64,000 nt of DNA from Musa acuminata AAA Group (Eukaryota > Streptophyta > Magnoliopsida > Zingiberales > Musaceae). The stretch's first letter is position 1. The number at the start of each line of letters is the position of its first letter. The notes under the pieces were generated by a model. That model was not told the origin of the DNA, searched no databases, and worked only from the letters and a program-made list of their open reading frames with translations. Location: the NCBI RefSeq assembly GCF_036884655.1, contig NC_088345.1:34092501-34156500 (forward strand), given 5' to 3'. A program made the position numbers and the translations under genes. This document shows, one piece after another, positions 12,736-23,503 of this stretch.

Positions 12736-13567
12736 ACAAAATAATTATTGAATATACTTTATATTTAATGAAATAATGCTTGATGATTTAATGATTTAAT
12801 TATGCTTGATGATTTGAAGTAATGATGATTTTTATGATTTATGGTTTATTGATCTTGATGATTTTTATGATGAAATTTATTTTTTCAGTTTTAAACGATG
12901 ATCTATGTTTTTATTTGGCATAAAATACAAAGACATGCTTGTATTGAAATAAAATGGGAATACATTTTTCTTGAAAATTTTTCTGTCTTATCGATTTTTT
13001 AAAAAGTGATTAATAAATAGATTTATGTTATTTTTTATGAATCTCTTGAACTATAAAAGTGATTTTGATGATTTAAATTTGAATAAATTTTTATCCAAAT
13101 CATGATCTTGATTCCTTGATAATTATAACTTGAGATTTTTATGAATCTCGATCGTTTACTATGATTCTTCTTTTCACTATTTGATTTATCTAAATGAATC
13201 AAGATTTTTCTTTTGATTCTTTAGAATTATAACTTTAAATATTTTATTAATCAAGATCTTTTATTCTCTTATGTTCCTTTTTATGATTTACTAAAGAGAA
13301 TTCAGAATTCATGACTTAAGATTTTCCTTACTATTTGATCTCTTAATATTTCTTTTTTATTTTTAAAAAAAGAATATTAAAATAAATCATATCTTTTGGT
13401 ATTCACATGATCTTTAATATTATATCCTTCTAGACATGATTTTCATTATGTATAATTCCTTTGTATTTATGGTTGTATACCTTATGTGATGCTTAGAGCA
13501 TTAATGTAAGAAGAAAAATTTATACCATTGTATTATTCTCCTCTTCTTCTTTCTTACACTGACAAAG
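12736..13567 (+). other. Maximus element B 3' spacer, truncated
   Basis: AT-rich spacer with the words found in other Maximus spacers (AATGCTTGATGATTT near 12775, tails of the type GATTTATGG). No open frame is credible. It ends inside a GACAAAGGGGG purine tract at about 13567, where an unrelated GC-richer element starts. Confidence 0.6.
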
Positions 13568-13673
13568 GGGGCGTTCGGATCCGTTTTGACCGGGTGCCTC
13601 ATCAGGTCAACAGAGGCGTGATGCGTCACCTAGTGTGGTTGATGTCACACGAGTCTTATCGCAATTGTTACCC
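13568..13673 (-). repeat. 3' LTR remnant of the minisatellite element
   Basis: About 105 bp that match 15066-15168 with scattered substitutions, both ending ...CTTATCG(C/T)AATTGTT on the plus strand. It represents only the first part of the 3' LTR as read on the minus strand. Confidence 0.6.
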
Positions 13674-13857
13674 TCATCATATTCCCCCCGGGAGGAAGCT
13701 ATGCGTCGATTGCAATCACTAGGTTCCGAGGCATGGCTTCAGCTTTGAGGAAGTGTCCTTGCCTGGCGCTTGTCGGTCCGTTGCCCGAGGTGTGGGAATC
13801 GAGGAGTTTAGCAATGAAGGCGGGTTGCGTGCGCAGCGATGACCCTGGGGCGTTGTG

Positions 13858-14595
13858 CGGCCAAGGAGCACGACGCAAGCGGGGTGGCCGCGCTAGCATG
13901 GTCTTAGGTATCATGCGGCCGAGGAGCACGGTGCAGGCGTGGTCTCGGGCAATGTGCAGCCAAGGAGCACGGCGCAGGTGGGCTAGCCGCACAGGCGTGG
14001 CCTCGGGCAACATGCAGCCGAGGAGCACGGTGCAGGCGGGCTGGCCGCACAAGCGTGGTCTCGGGCAACATGCAGCCGAGGAGCATGGGGCAAGCGGGCT
14101 AGCCGCGCAGGCGTGGTCTTGGGCAACATGCAGCCGAGGAGCACGGCACAAGCGGGCAGGTCGCACAGGCATGGTCTCGGGCAACATGCAACCGAGGAGC
14201 ACAACGCAGGCAGGCTGGCCGCGCAGGCATGGTCTCGGGCAACATGCAGCCTAGGAGCATGGCACAGGCGGGCAGGCTGCGCAGGCATGGTCTCGGGCAA
14301 CATGCAGCCGAGGAGGACGGCACAGGCGGACAGGCCGCGCAGGCGTGGTCTCGGGCAACATGCAGTCGAGGAGCACGGCGCAGGCGGGCTGGCCGCACAG
14401 GCGTGGTCTCGGGAAACATGTAGCCGAGGAGCACGGCGCAGACGGGCTGGCCACGCAGGCGTGGTCTCGGGCAACACGCAGCCGAGGAGCACGACACGGG
14501 CGGGCAGGCCGCGCAAGCATGGTCTCGGGCAACATGCAGCCGAGGAGCACGGCACAGGAGGACAGGCCGCGTAGGCGTGGTCTCGGGCAGCATGT
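13858..14595. repeat. 58-bp GC-rich minisatellite
   Basis: The anchor CTCGGGCAACATG recurs at exact 58-base steps from 14003 to 14583 (eleven anchors), with one step to 13945 and a shortened unit before that. About 12 copies in all. Each unit carries GCCGAGGAGCACGGCGCAG and a GGC(G/A)GGC(T/A)GGCCGC block. Because 58 is not a multiple of 3, each reading frame cycles and long frames open on both strands; these are artefacts. Confidence 0.9.
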
Positions 14596-14617
14596 TGCCC
14601 TCCTTCTAGCGCCAAAA

Positions 14618-15168
14618 TGTTAGTGTAAACAACTTTAAGCCGTGGCCTCGGGGCTGACGCGGCTTGGTTCGGGTCCGGATGATGTGGGATCTCCCTGGGA
14701 CGTTTCTCGAGACTACTGAGGTGGTCGATTACGGTGGTCCGATTGGGACGGAGTCGTCGTTTCCTCCGGGAAGGGACTCCTCGCCTGGGCATTTAGTGGG
14801 AGACCTCCGCCTTCGCACCTACACAAAGGTCAGGTCGGGGTGTTCGGCCCGACCCCTCCGACGATCAAGTTAGTGGACGGTGAAGAGGGTTTTTTTTAGC
14901 TAAGTTCTCTCTTTCTCCTCAGAGCGTGAGGGTTATTATAGTAAAAATTACCATTACATGATGTGCCTGCCCGTAGGGAGCAGGATTGTACTTCTGGTAG
15001 CGTCTGACATTGTCGTTGGTGTGGCATGAGGGACCGAGCCTGAGTAGGGTGTTAATGCACCTTGGTAGGCGTTTTGGTCGGCTTTGACTGGGTGCCTCAT
15101 CAGGTCAACAGAGACGTGATGCGTCACTTGGTGCGGCTGATGTTACACGAGTCTTATCGTAATTGTTT
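14618..15168 (-). repeat. 5' LTR of the minisatellite element
   Basis: About 551 bp. On the plus strand it starts TGTTAGTGTAAAC at 14618, directly next to the PBS-like sequence, and ends near ...AATTGTTTA at 15168. The start is fixed by the PBS; the other end is fixed only by where similarity to 13568-13673 stops. Confidence 0.55.
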
Positions 15169-15426
15169 ATTTTGAAATAGCTAATACGTCTAAGTAAAAC
15201 TACTCATATTCCTTTTTTTAATATCTGTCACACAATCTCCTGTTTTCAACTTTAGTTTCAAATTAACTTATGGTGAGGAATAACAGTGAATGAATACAGC
15301 AGCGATCTCGATCATGATTGGATTAAAATAATTATAGTGATAAGACAAACTCAAACGATACTATCGACCATCAGGTGGATGAATGATCTCCATATAATGA
15401 CGTAAATAAAAAGATGTCCAGCCACC

Positions 15427-15487
<61 letters not shown>

Positions 15488-15562
15488 GTATGTATATATA
15501 TATATATATATGTATGTATATATATATATATATATGTATGTATATATATATATATATGTATG

Positions 15563-15598
<36 letters not shown>

Positions 15599-15762
15599 CA
15601 TATACATATATGTATATGTATATATATATATGTATATATATATACATATACATATATGTATATGTATATATATATATGTATATACATATATATATATGTA
15701 TATATACATATATATATATGTATATATACATATATATATATGTATATATATATATGTGTGTT
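15427..15762. repeat. TA-rich compound microsatellite
   Basis: About 336 bp of (TA)n interrupted at short intervals by TGTA and CATA, partly in 8-20 bp higher-order units. All Ile/Tyr-rich open frames here are products of the repeat. The 15169-15426 stretch before it holds nothing I recognise. Confidence 0.95.
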
Positions 15763-16101
15763 ATAAATTAGTACCCAGAATGAAATTCATTTGGGTTATA
15801 AAACCATTTAAACACAAAATGAGACACATTTGTACAATAATTGACCATCAAAATAGCGCATCACTTATCATCGCTCCCAAGCTTTCATCTATCAACATTC
15901 AATACCAACCAACTCCAACCCTGGAGCACTTCTTTATGCACTAGGAACTAAGCTTCTCTCCAGCCCCTACGGCTGCTTTTTGTCCCTTCTTCCCTTAATG
16001 AAGCCAGAAGAATAAAAATGCGTGACACGAGATGAAACCACACGGAACAGAGACCATAACGAACGTGTCACATGACGTTCTTTGTTCGTCTGGTTCGCGC
16101 A
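15763..16101. other. 3' flank of the armadillo gene
   Basis: Lies downstream of the stop codon of the minus-strand gene and should contain its 3' UTR. I see no canonical AATAAA on the minus strand, and no other feature. Confidence 0.4.
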
Positions 16102-17400
16102 TCACCAGAGCGTGGACCCCCACAGCACCTCGGCCAGCGCGGTGGCCGCCTCAGCCTCCGAGGCGGCGGCCTCCCTCACCCTTGCCACCACCTCCCTCTT
16201 TATCTCCCGCTTCTCCCGCTGCCGCAGTCCCTCCCCGACCTCCACCTGCACCGCCCACCGCGACACGCAGCTCGCGAACGGCCGCGCCTCCAGGAATTGC
16301 CGCTCCTCCTCCCCCACTCCCCGCCCCCGCCGCAGCTGGCCCACCGGTACCGCTCCTCGGCCACCGCCATCCATCTCGATGAGGGCGCCGCCCAGGTCTG
16401 ATCTCTGTAGCGCCGTCAGCCGTTTGATTAGCCCCTCCGCAATCATTGCGTCGATGGCCTCTTTCCGGCCGAAGTAGCCGATCTCTAGCGCCCAGTCCAG
16501 TGCTAGAATCCGCACCTCGACGGCGACGCTTCCGCCAAGGAGGCCAACGAGCCGGGGGATCTGTCCTCGGGCGTGGAGCTCGTCCACCAGCGGACTCCGA
16601 ATGGCCCTGATTAGCCCGTTGAGCGCACGGAACGCGGTGGCCGACGCGGAGGCGGAGGACATGGAGACAAGGGCGCCCACCGTGGGGCCCATGAGGACTG
16701 GGCCCACGAAGACGGCCTTGTTAAAGCGCACGAGGGCGAGCACGGCCGTGGCCGCGCACTCGCGGACCCGCTTCGGCGCTGCCACGTCGGCGAGGGCAGA
16801 CTCCACGGCGGCGAAGGCCCCGGAGCGGAGGAGCACGTCCTGCAGGCCGCGGTCGAAGCCCTGTGAGATGCGCGCCTGTAGGGCGCGCACCAGCGCCTCC
16901 CCCTCCTCCTCCTCCTCCTCCTCCTCCTCCACTTCCCCGCCACGGGCGACAAAGGGGGAGATTGAACGGAGGGCAGAGACGAGGCGGTCGGCGCTCTCCC
17001 GGTCGATCCACGACTGGATCTCGGCGCCTATCGACCCGGCCACGCGCGAGATCTCGCGGCTGTGGCTAGATCTCAGCCATCGGATCGATCCAAGTATCCC
17101 ACCTTTACCACCACCACTTCGCCCACACTCGCCGTCGTCGCGGCACGAGGGGGAGCGGATCGAAGACGCGAGACATCTGAGGCGGTTGAGGAGAACAGAC
17201 AGGTTGGTGAGTTGGGGGTCGCCGGACAGGAGGTCACACGAGCCGCTCTGGAGTTGGAGGAGGGCCTTCATGGAAGGGGAATCACATCCGTCGTCGCCCT
17301 TCTCGGCGGCGCCAACGGGATTAGCCTCGATCTCCTTGGAGGCCTTCTTGAGGGCCTCAAGGGCCTTCAGCAACTCACACTTCTGCCTTCCCCCCTCCAT
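16102..17400 (-). CDS. armadillo-repeat family protein, single exon
   Basis: A 432-residue open frame from ATG at 17400 to TGA at 16102, with high GC and strong GC3 bias as in many monocot genes, unlike its AT-rich surroundings. Helical Leu/Ala-rich segments at about residues 168-225, 235-275 and 280-335 look like armadillo/HEAT-type repeats. The C-terminal block (about 366-430: RPFASCV..., VEVGEGLRQREKRE, ending EVLWGSTLW) is one I associate with a plant-specific armadillo family of unknown molecular role; no gene symbol is justified. A run of 9-10 Glu (about residues 156-166) is coded by a GAG repeat (16898-16933) and may vary in length. No signal peptide or membrane segment is evident, so a cytosolic or nuclear scaffold role is inferred. 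The start is the first ATG in a frame with no upstream alternative. This is the only convincing host gene in the window. Confidence 0.85.
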   Translation of the reverse strand: MEGGRQKCELLKALEALKKASKEIEANPVGAAEKGDDGCDSPSMKALLQLQSGSCDLLSGDPQLTNLSVLLNRLRCLASSIRSPSCRDDGECGRSGGGKGGILGSIRWLRSSHSREISRVAGSIGAEIQSWIDRESADRLVSALRSISPFVARGGEVEEEEEEEEEGEALVRALQARISQGFDRGLQDVLLRSGAFAAVESALADVAAPKRVRECAATAVLALVRFNKAVFVGPVLMGPTVGALVSMSSASASATAFRALNGLIRAIRSPLVDELHARGQIPRLVGLLGGSVAVEVRILALDWALEIGYFGRKEAIDAMIAEGLIKRLTALQRSDLGGALIEMDGGGRGAVPVGQLRRGRGVGEEERQFLEARPFASCVSRWAVQVEVGEGLRQREKREIKREVVARVREAAASEAEAATALAEVLWGSTLW

Positions 17401-17900
17401 TCCAGGAACAGAGGAGGAAGCTCACACAGCACTCCCCGTCTCTCAATGTCAATATCTGGACCTCTTAGGATTATTTGTTTACTTATTTCAGAACTACCAG
17501 TCTTTGACCAACCACAATAACACGCGATACGATAAGCGATGACGTCATTTGTGAATGACCACCTACAGGTGCAAATGAGTAAATTAATAGAGCATATAGA
17601 ATCAATATGAATATACATGAGAATGACGAGGGTATTAAATTTGATACGAGGTACATCCACCATAGTAGCCACTACTTTAATTGAATCGAGTCTAATATGT
17701 GAATAGGCTCGACTCGTGTGCTTGGAACGGCAGAAAATGTGGGGAAAAAATATATAACAAGTGGGTTCACAGTCATGGCTCAACGTGGGACCAAGTGCAA
17801 GGGGCGAATGACAGGCAGCGTTATTAGGGTAAGAGATCGAGGACAGGTCGGAGGCGGGGAAGCTTTAAGCGACACGTGGATTGATTGGATATGCTACTCG
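17401..17900 (-). promoter_or_regulatory. putative promoter of the armadillo gene
   Basis: Sequence upstream of the minus-strand ATG. It holds a perfect bZIP C-box/CRE palindrome TGACGTCA (17540-17547, 140 bp from the ATG) and, about 470 bp upstream, CCACGTGTC on the minus strand (17871-17879), which contains the G-box CACGTG and the ABRE core ACGTGTC. These are known plant bZIP binding sites. That they act here is inference. I see no convincing TATA box. Confidence 0.4.
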
Positions 17901-20615
17901 GATTTGCCTTTCTCGTCTCACTTACCTGCCCGGTGATTGGAGATGCCACCTGTGGGTTCCATTGATGCACTCCGTTCCCCTGCAGGTTGGCGAAGAAAAC
18001 TTTGTCTTTTATCTCGTCAAAATGGTACAGTTTCCAGAAAAGAGATGGACTCGGCTATCACAAGTAGTGATTCATACGCCACACTTAACACGGGTTATAG
18101 TGATGGTTATGGCTTTAGATCGGTATATACCGCTCCGATCCTATGATTTTATGAGATGATCGAAAGAATCTTAAGTCCATTACATTCTAACTTATTATTG
18201 TCTTTCGAATCCAAAATCTAATTAAAATATTTTCCTAAAAATAAAATTAATCGCTTGACCAGAGAAAAGTAGCAAACAATGTGTCAATTATCACTTCCAC
18301 CTCAAAAGGTTAAGCTTCCATATGTTTTGTCAATTATCACTTCCATATGTATATTCACAATATGAGTCTATCATCTCAGTCGATCTCTTCTAATATCTTC
18401 CCTTATTTATATATGTGTTTGATTGTCTTCTCTTTATTCCTAAGATATTACTTAATCCAATCTTGATCAATCTTTTTTAAAAAATTAATTAATTTAAATT
18501 AAATTTTATTCATGTGGCTTTGGTATTATGTTGGAAATTTAATCATGATAAATTTTAGTTAAACGCAATCAACATTAACATATATTAAGACATGTACTAA
18601 TTCAATTCAAAAATTTAAATTTTTTATGTTATGAACTTGACCTAATAAATATAGCATGACTTCTTTAACTCTTACTGATATGAGATTATCGTTTTAATCT
18701 ATTCCACTTTATCTTAGGCACATAAACATTTTAAGCTTTTTGAGGTTTTAGAGACAAACACTGTTAGCAACGCTGGCAGCAACAAGTTGTGCTTGGTCCA
18801 CACAGTCGTCCTGCTTCACTCTCAACCGTAGCTACAATCTTATGTAGGTAATGAGCCCAAAAAGAACTCATGAGTCAAAAGTTATATAGACTTCACATTC
18901 AATGGATAATAAAATAAATCTAGGTTTATTTTTTATTAGTATCTATTTTTAGAGAATGAGTTCGTTTGATAATAAGAAATTAACAAGAATATTTAAAATT
19001 AAAGATGGATTTCTTTATATACACCCTATGTATCTGAAGGTTTCTGATTCATGGAAAGAGAAAATTAATTAGATATTATTTTCTTCTCATATATCTACAG
19101 TTATTTTGAAAGAGATTTTCAGTAGACCAGGGTTAAATCAGCATAGAGTACTCTTTGGCTGTATTTTATTTTTTATTACATAATGAAAATTTGGGTTTTC
19201 TTCATGTGCAAATAATATGAAACTATTTTATGTGCATTTTTCTTTTGGATACGTACATATTGTAAATGATTATCTTGATTTTTTTTTGGTACAGAGCATA
19301 TTACTTATAATTAATGAGACCCACAAACTTAATGCTATGTATTGATGAGTCTGAGTTAATATTCGGATGATAACAATTTAATTTAAAGACCGAAGGGTGC
19401 AAAAATCTATAGCGATATAAAATTATCCTTTTCGTCCATCTCTTTTATCTTACACATATAATATTTTTAACTTTAAATATTTTGATACAAATTTAGTTGG
19501 TCCGATAAATATGAAATTTTCTTATAAATAGATATGTAAATATCAGAGAACATCACAAGAGGCCCAATCAACCATGATAGAAAATATTCATTGGCCAACT
19601 TATCTCATTCTAGATTAGAATGGGAAGAAAATGCCAGCAGTCATAGTAACTCCCAGTTTGCCGAAAAATCAGGAGAAATCTTTGAATGCTCAAGACACAG
19701 ATTATGGCTCGGTGCAGAGCCCAGTTTTATAGAGTGTGGAATCACATGGAAAGTTAAAGAAGATAAAAGACCGAACAAACAGAGAAACACACATTCCCTC
19801 TCACTTCCTCATCAATCTGTTTTTTGTTACTATCTATCGTTAAGATTACCTGGCTAATCCTTGTTAACATTCACCGAAAAAAAAAATCATATCTTCATTA
19901 TATTAAAAAAAGAACAAATATAAGAAATACCTCTCTTGAGTTAATCATCTCTAGATTAGGAGTGACCAAGACCTTGAAATATATAATATTTTTTCTAATA
20001 AACTAATCATAATTCACTATCTACTTTTTTTTGCATTTAAATTTTTAGAATTTTAACTAGTTTTAATTTAATTGCGACTCACAAAAACACTTACCTATTC
20101 TCATAATTTTGAACGTCAGTTGAAGATCCTATTCTGTTGAGATTGCCTATGAGCAAGGAGGATAAACCTACTTACTAAAGAGTGCATCACGTAGGTACGA
20201 AAGTAACTTTTATGACCTCAACCATGTCCTTGAAAGAGAACCTTCTTATAACACTAGGATAAATTCTCAAAATATTTACTATAAAAAAGTTGAAATTTCT
20301 TTTACATTGTTGCGCACAGAAAAAAGCTCTAGGCCAGTCCATTATATATCTACGACGACCATGTCGTTTTGAGAGAATCAATAGATAGTCTTACTTACGC
20401 AAGGCTCAAGGACGCAATATATGTTAGTCACTGATTTGTTTGAACATGCAACACAACTTGTAAGTCACTGATTTGTCCCTTGAGAAGTGTTCGCTATATT
20501 CACTCACGAAGATCCAGTTTGCACCCAACCCATCACTTGTGTTTCTTTTGATGTCCACTTGATATTAAAGGAAAAAAAAAATAGGTTAAAAAAAAAACGA
20601 GATGAAGGTTTCTTC

Positions 20616-20636
20616 TTTTTTTTTTTTTTTTTTTTT
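20616..20636. repeat. poly-T run (21 bases)
   Basis: An uninterrupted run of 21 T in otherwise mixed sequence. It could be the poly-A end of an old minus-strand retroposed copy, but I see no target duplication or gene-like body beside it. Confidence 0.8.
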
Positions 20637-21219
20637 CAAATCATGGCTCATCTCCTGATCTACCATCTATCATGTTCTTTAAGATTTTTGGCCAGTTGTA
20701 TTCATGTGATTCTCTGTAGTATTCGAAAGCTATAGACTTCAAGCATTCAACCTGAAATAAACTTCTCGTCCTTCTTTCAAGTGATTCCAACAACACAAAT
20801 TAGTGAGAAAGAAGGACATGGAGCTTACCTTACGAAAAGATGAAGAACATGATGAGGTATCATACTTATTCTTTTATTTACTATGATATCATATAAAATT
20901 GAACTTATGGGAAGTTTTGATATGCTGGTCCTTTTGGGGATAATAAAATCATGATGGACGAGTGTTCTTTGAGGAAAAGGTATTAGAGTTTTAAATTTAA
21001 CGATTTCCATACATTTATTTCTCCAAAAGAAATGAAAGGAAAAATACAGCAAAAAAAGTCCATGATAGGAAATTATAATTAATAATAAATAAATTGAAAA
21101 AAGAGAATAGAATAAAAAGAATAAGGTTAAAGAAATAAAAAACGTAAATAATAATTAAATATATAAATAAAAAAAAGAAAAGAGATAAAGAGAAAAAGAA
21201 AAATATAAGATATCATGAA

Positions 21220-21221
<2 letters not shown>

Positions 21222-21254
<33 letters not shown>
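21222..21254. repeat. (AT)n microsatellite
   Basis: About 16 perfect AT dinucleotides within a purine-rich (A/G) stretch covering roughly 21040-21220. Confidence 0.9.
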
Positions 21255-21257
<3 letters not shown>

Positions 21258-21885
21258 GTATAAAATATTTTAAAGGGAAACAAAGATCTACATACAAAAA
21301 GGAAATTGTAATAATAATGAGGGATACGTATAAAATAATAATAATAAAGCATAAAAATATAATATTTAAAAGGAAGAAGAAGAGGAACTAGAGGCTCCTT
21401 TCTTATTTTAGAATTAAATCATTGCAATGACTAAAACATAAAGTTGCCTCAGAGCTCATTATGTTTGATCCTCACAATCCCCTTATCTTTCTGGACCTCA
21501 CATTTATGACATATACAACTTATGGAATTAAAGAGCATCTCATAGACTAACCAACAAAATATACCATTAGTTAAAAATTACGTTATGGGTTTGATAGGTT
21601 GATGATATAATAAATAATTCTTGATAAATATTATATGCTGGTTAGCTAAATCTAATGTATAAAGTTTACACACACTTGTATAAGGTTGAACCTATAATCT
21701 CACATTCATTACTTGATAAAGAAGAAATGACATGATCGATATGTCAGCCCCACATGTTAGCATGTCACGTCAATATGTGTCGTTGGACACAATTGTTTTG
21801 AATAGTCAATATGTTGGCTCCACTTGGTCAACACATAAGAAGAATCTTGCTAATGAGTTTTGACTCCATTTAATCGATGTATCAG

Positions 21886-22232
21886 TGTTAGGACTCTAGT
21901 TAGGAGAGTCTTAATTGAGAGAGACATTTATATAAAATCTACCTAAGTTGATCCTTATTAACGAAGTGAAGAGGCCGACTAGGGTTATGAGGTTATTTTT
22001 TAGAGAAGAATTAGGAGTTGTAAAGGAATATGAGTCTTGAGTAGGAATCCTGAGTTAGAGTTTAGAAGCCCTATAAATAGCCATGTATTCCTCCTCTTTT
22101 CATAAGCAATAGATAAATATTTTCTGCAGCCTTTGAGCAACAACTTGGAGGGAGGAACCCCTATAGAGTTCCAAGGAGGCCGATCCCCTAAAGAGATCAA
22201 CCTCAAGTTTAGAATCTGCAAGGGTTCTAATA
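21886..22232 (+). repeat. gypsy copy 1 LTR
   Basis: About 347 bp from TGTTAGGACTC to ...GGTTCTAATA. A TATA box CTATAAATAG lies at 22071-22080. The end is set by alignment with copy 2 (44799) and by the primer-binding site TAGTATCAGAGC at 22235, one substitution from the initiator-Met type. Confidence 0.75.
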
Positions 22233-23503
22233 CCTAGTATCAGAGCAGCATTCTTAGCATCTCGCTACCCTTCCATAGCTATTCATCAGCACTCCACAAC
22301 CGCCCAAAGTAATTCCCACAATTGCTTAAAAGATCGTTGCCAAATTTCGTCGTCATCTCCACCACCGTGAATCATCCTTTGATCTCCCCGTGAATTGCAA
22401 CAAGTTCTGGTTTCCTATCTTATTATTGCTGCAATTTAGTTATCCTTATTCAAAAATCTAAAAAAAAATTATTCCAAAATTTCTGCATAAACTTTTCATC
22501 GCAAAGTTTTCATCTCTACGACGAAAGATACATTGCAAAATTCCAATGACATATTATATATTGTTTGATCTTGCTACAACGTTTTTTCTATCCAAATCTC
22601 TACAAAATTTTTATGATAGCTTTGATACTTCGTAACAACAGATTTTCCTTGGTTTTGTCAAAAAATTCTTAATATAAACCATTGATCTTTTATGTCTAAG
22701 TTACTATACTTGAAAATCTGTATTATAAAATTTCAGTCGTATAGCACATTTTTTTGATCTTGCTACTACATTTTTTCTAAACAAATCTCTATAAAATTTT
22801 TATGATAATTTTGATACTTCCTAACAGTGGATTTTCCTTTAGTTTTGTTAAAAAATTCTCGATATAAACCACTGATCTTTTACGTCCGATCTATTTACAA
22901 TCCTTTTTGAACAAAATTTTTTATACACTTTATATATCATCTTGGCTTCCATCTAAGATTAATCTATTAAGAAATTTAACTCTAAAAATAATTTTATGTT
23001 GCTATAAATTTTCGTCACAAACTACTGAAATTTTTCGACGAGAATTTTGCTATCGCAACTTGCACCAATTTCCTTGCTGTTATAGTACCGAAATTTTCTT
23101 GATTAAATTGGACATCCTTACTATCATATAAACTAAGATTTTTTTATCAATTCTCTCCTCAAATCTCTCAAGTTTTTGGTAGAAATTTCATCGACAAACC
23201 ATTGTTTCTTCGACGATAATTCTGCTCTTACAAGATAACACAATTCTGCAGCAAACTTCTACTAATTTTTATCAAACCTTTACTGCCATCTACCACAGAT
23301 CTAAAACTTTCATCTGCAGCCCTAAAACTCCACCAAACCACACTCTTAAACTATACCCAAAGCAGCCACAAAACAAGCCTAAACCGCAACCTACATCCAC
23401 CAATCCATCAACCCTTTCAACCATCACTTCTCTCAACCTATACATATCTTTAACCCGACAACAAAAGAGAAATCTTAACATTATAGATTTGGAGGCATAT
23501 ACT
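22233..23503 (+). other. gypsy copy 1 untranslated leader
   Basis: AT-rich leader of about 1.27 kb between PBS and gag, without a long frame. It contains a diverged tandem duplication with a 189-bp period (copies begin at 22564 and 22753, each TTTGATCTTGCTAC). The downstream part from about 22890 aligns with the leader of copy 2 (about 45130-45480), which I do not see to carry the duplication. Confidence 0.65.

Larger units (their letters stand above)
13568..15168 (-). mobile_element. non-autonomous LTR element with internal minisatellite
   Basis: Read on the minus strand: an LTR (15168 to 14618), then a primer-binding-like sequence TTTTGGCGCTAGAAGGAGGG (14617-14598), a GC-rich minisatellite, and a second copy of the LTR start (13673 to 13568) that is cut off at the join with Maximus spacer. 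The two LTR starts share about 100 bp of clear similarity. The PBS of TGGCGC type suggests a Ty3/gypsy relative of the Tat group; that lineage call is from memory. No gag or pol is present, so it would have depended on a helper. Boundaries are approximate to a few bases. Confidence 0.6.
17901..21885. other. AT-rich intergenic DNA, nothing recognised
   Basis: About 4 kb with only short, unconvincing frames (the longest, 19591-19857, has no recognisable motif). A short direct repeat GTCAATTATCACTTCCA occurs at about 18285 and 18330. No tRNA, rRNA or transposon ends could be identified. The last ~300 bp lead into the gypsy LTR. Confidence 0.5.

Noticed and set aside
13699..14873. Many overlapping Cys/Pro/Arg-rich frames of 90-270 codons on both strands
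   Set aside because: All come from the GC-rich 58-bp minisatellite, which cycles through the three frames.
15361..15944. Long Ile/Tyr-rich open frames on both strands
   Set aside because: They are read straight through the (TA)n/TGTA microsatellite and carry no other content.
16601..17542. 313-codon frame on the plus strand opposite the armadillo gene
   Set aside because: Ser/Arg/Pro-rich antisense shadow of a high-GC3 gene; the minus-strand frame has recognisable family motifs.
19591..19857. 88-codon frame in the gene island
   Set aside because: Low-complexity end, no recognisable motif, no promoter or splice context that would support a gene.
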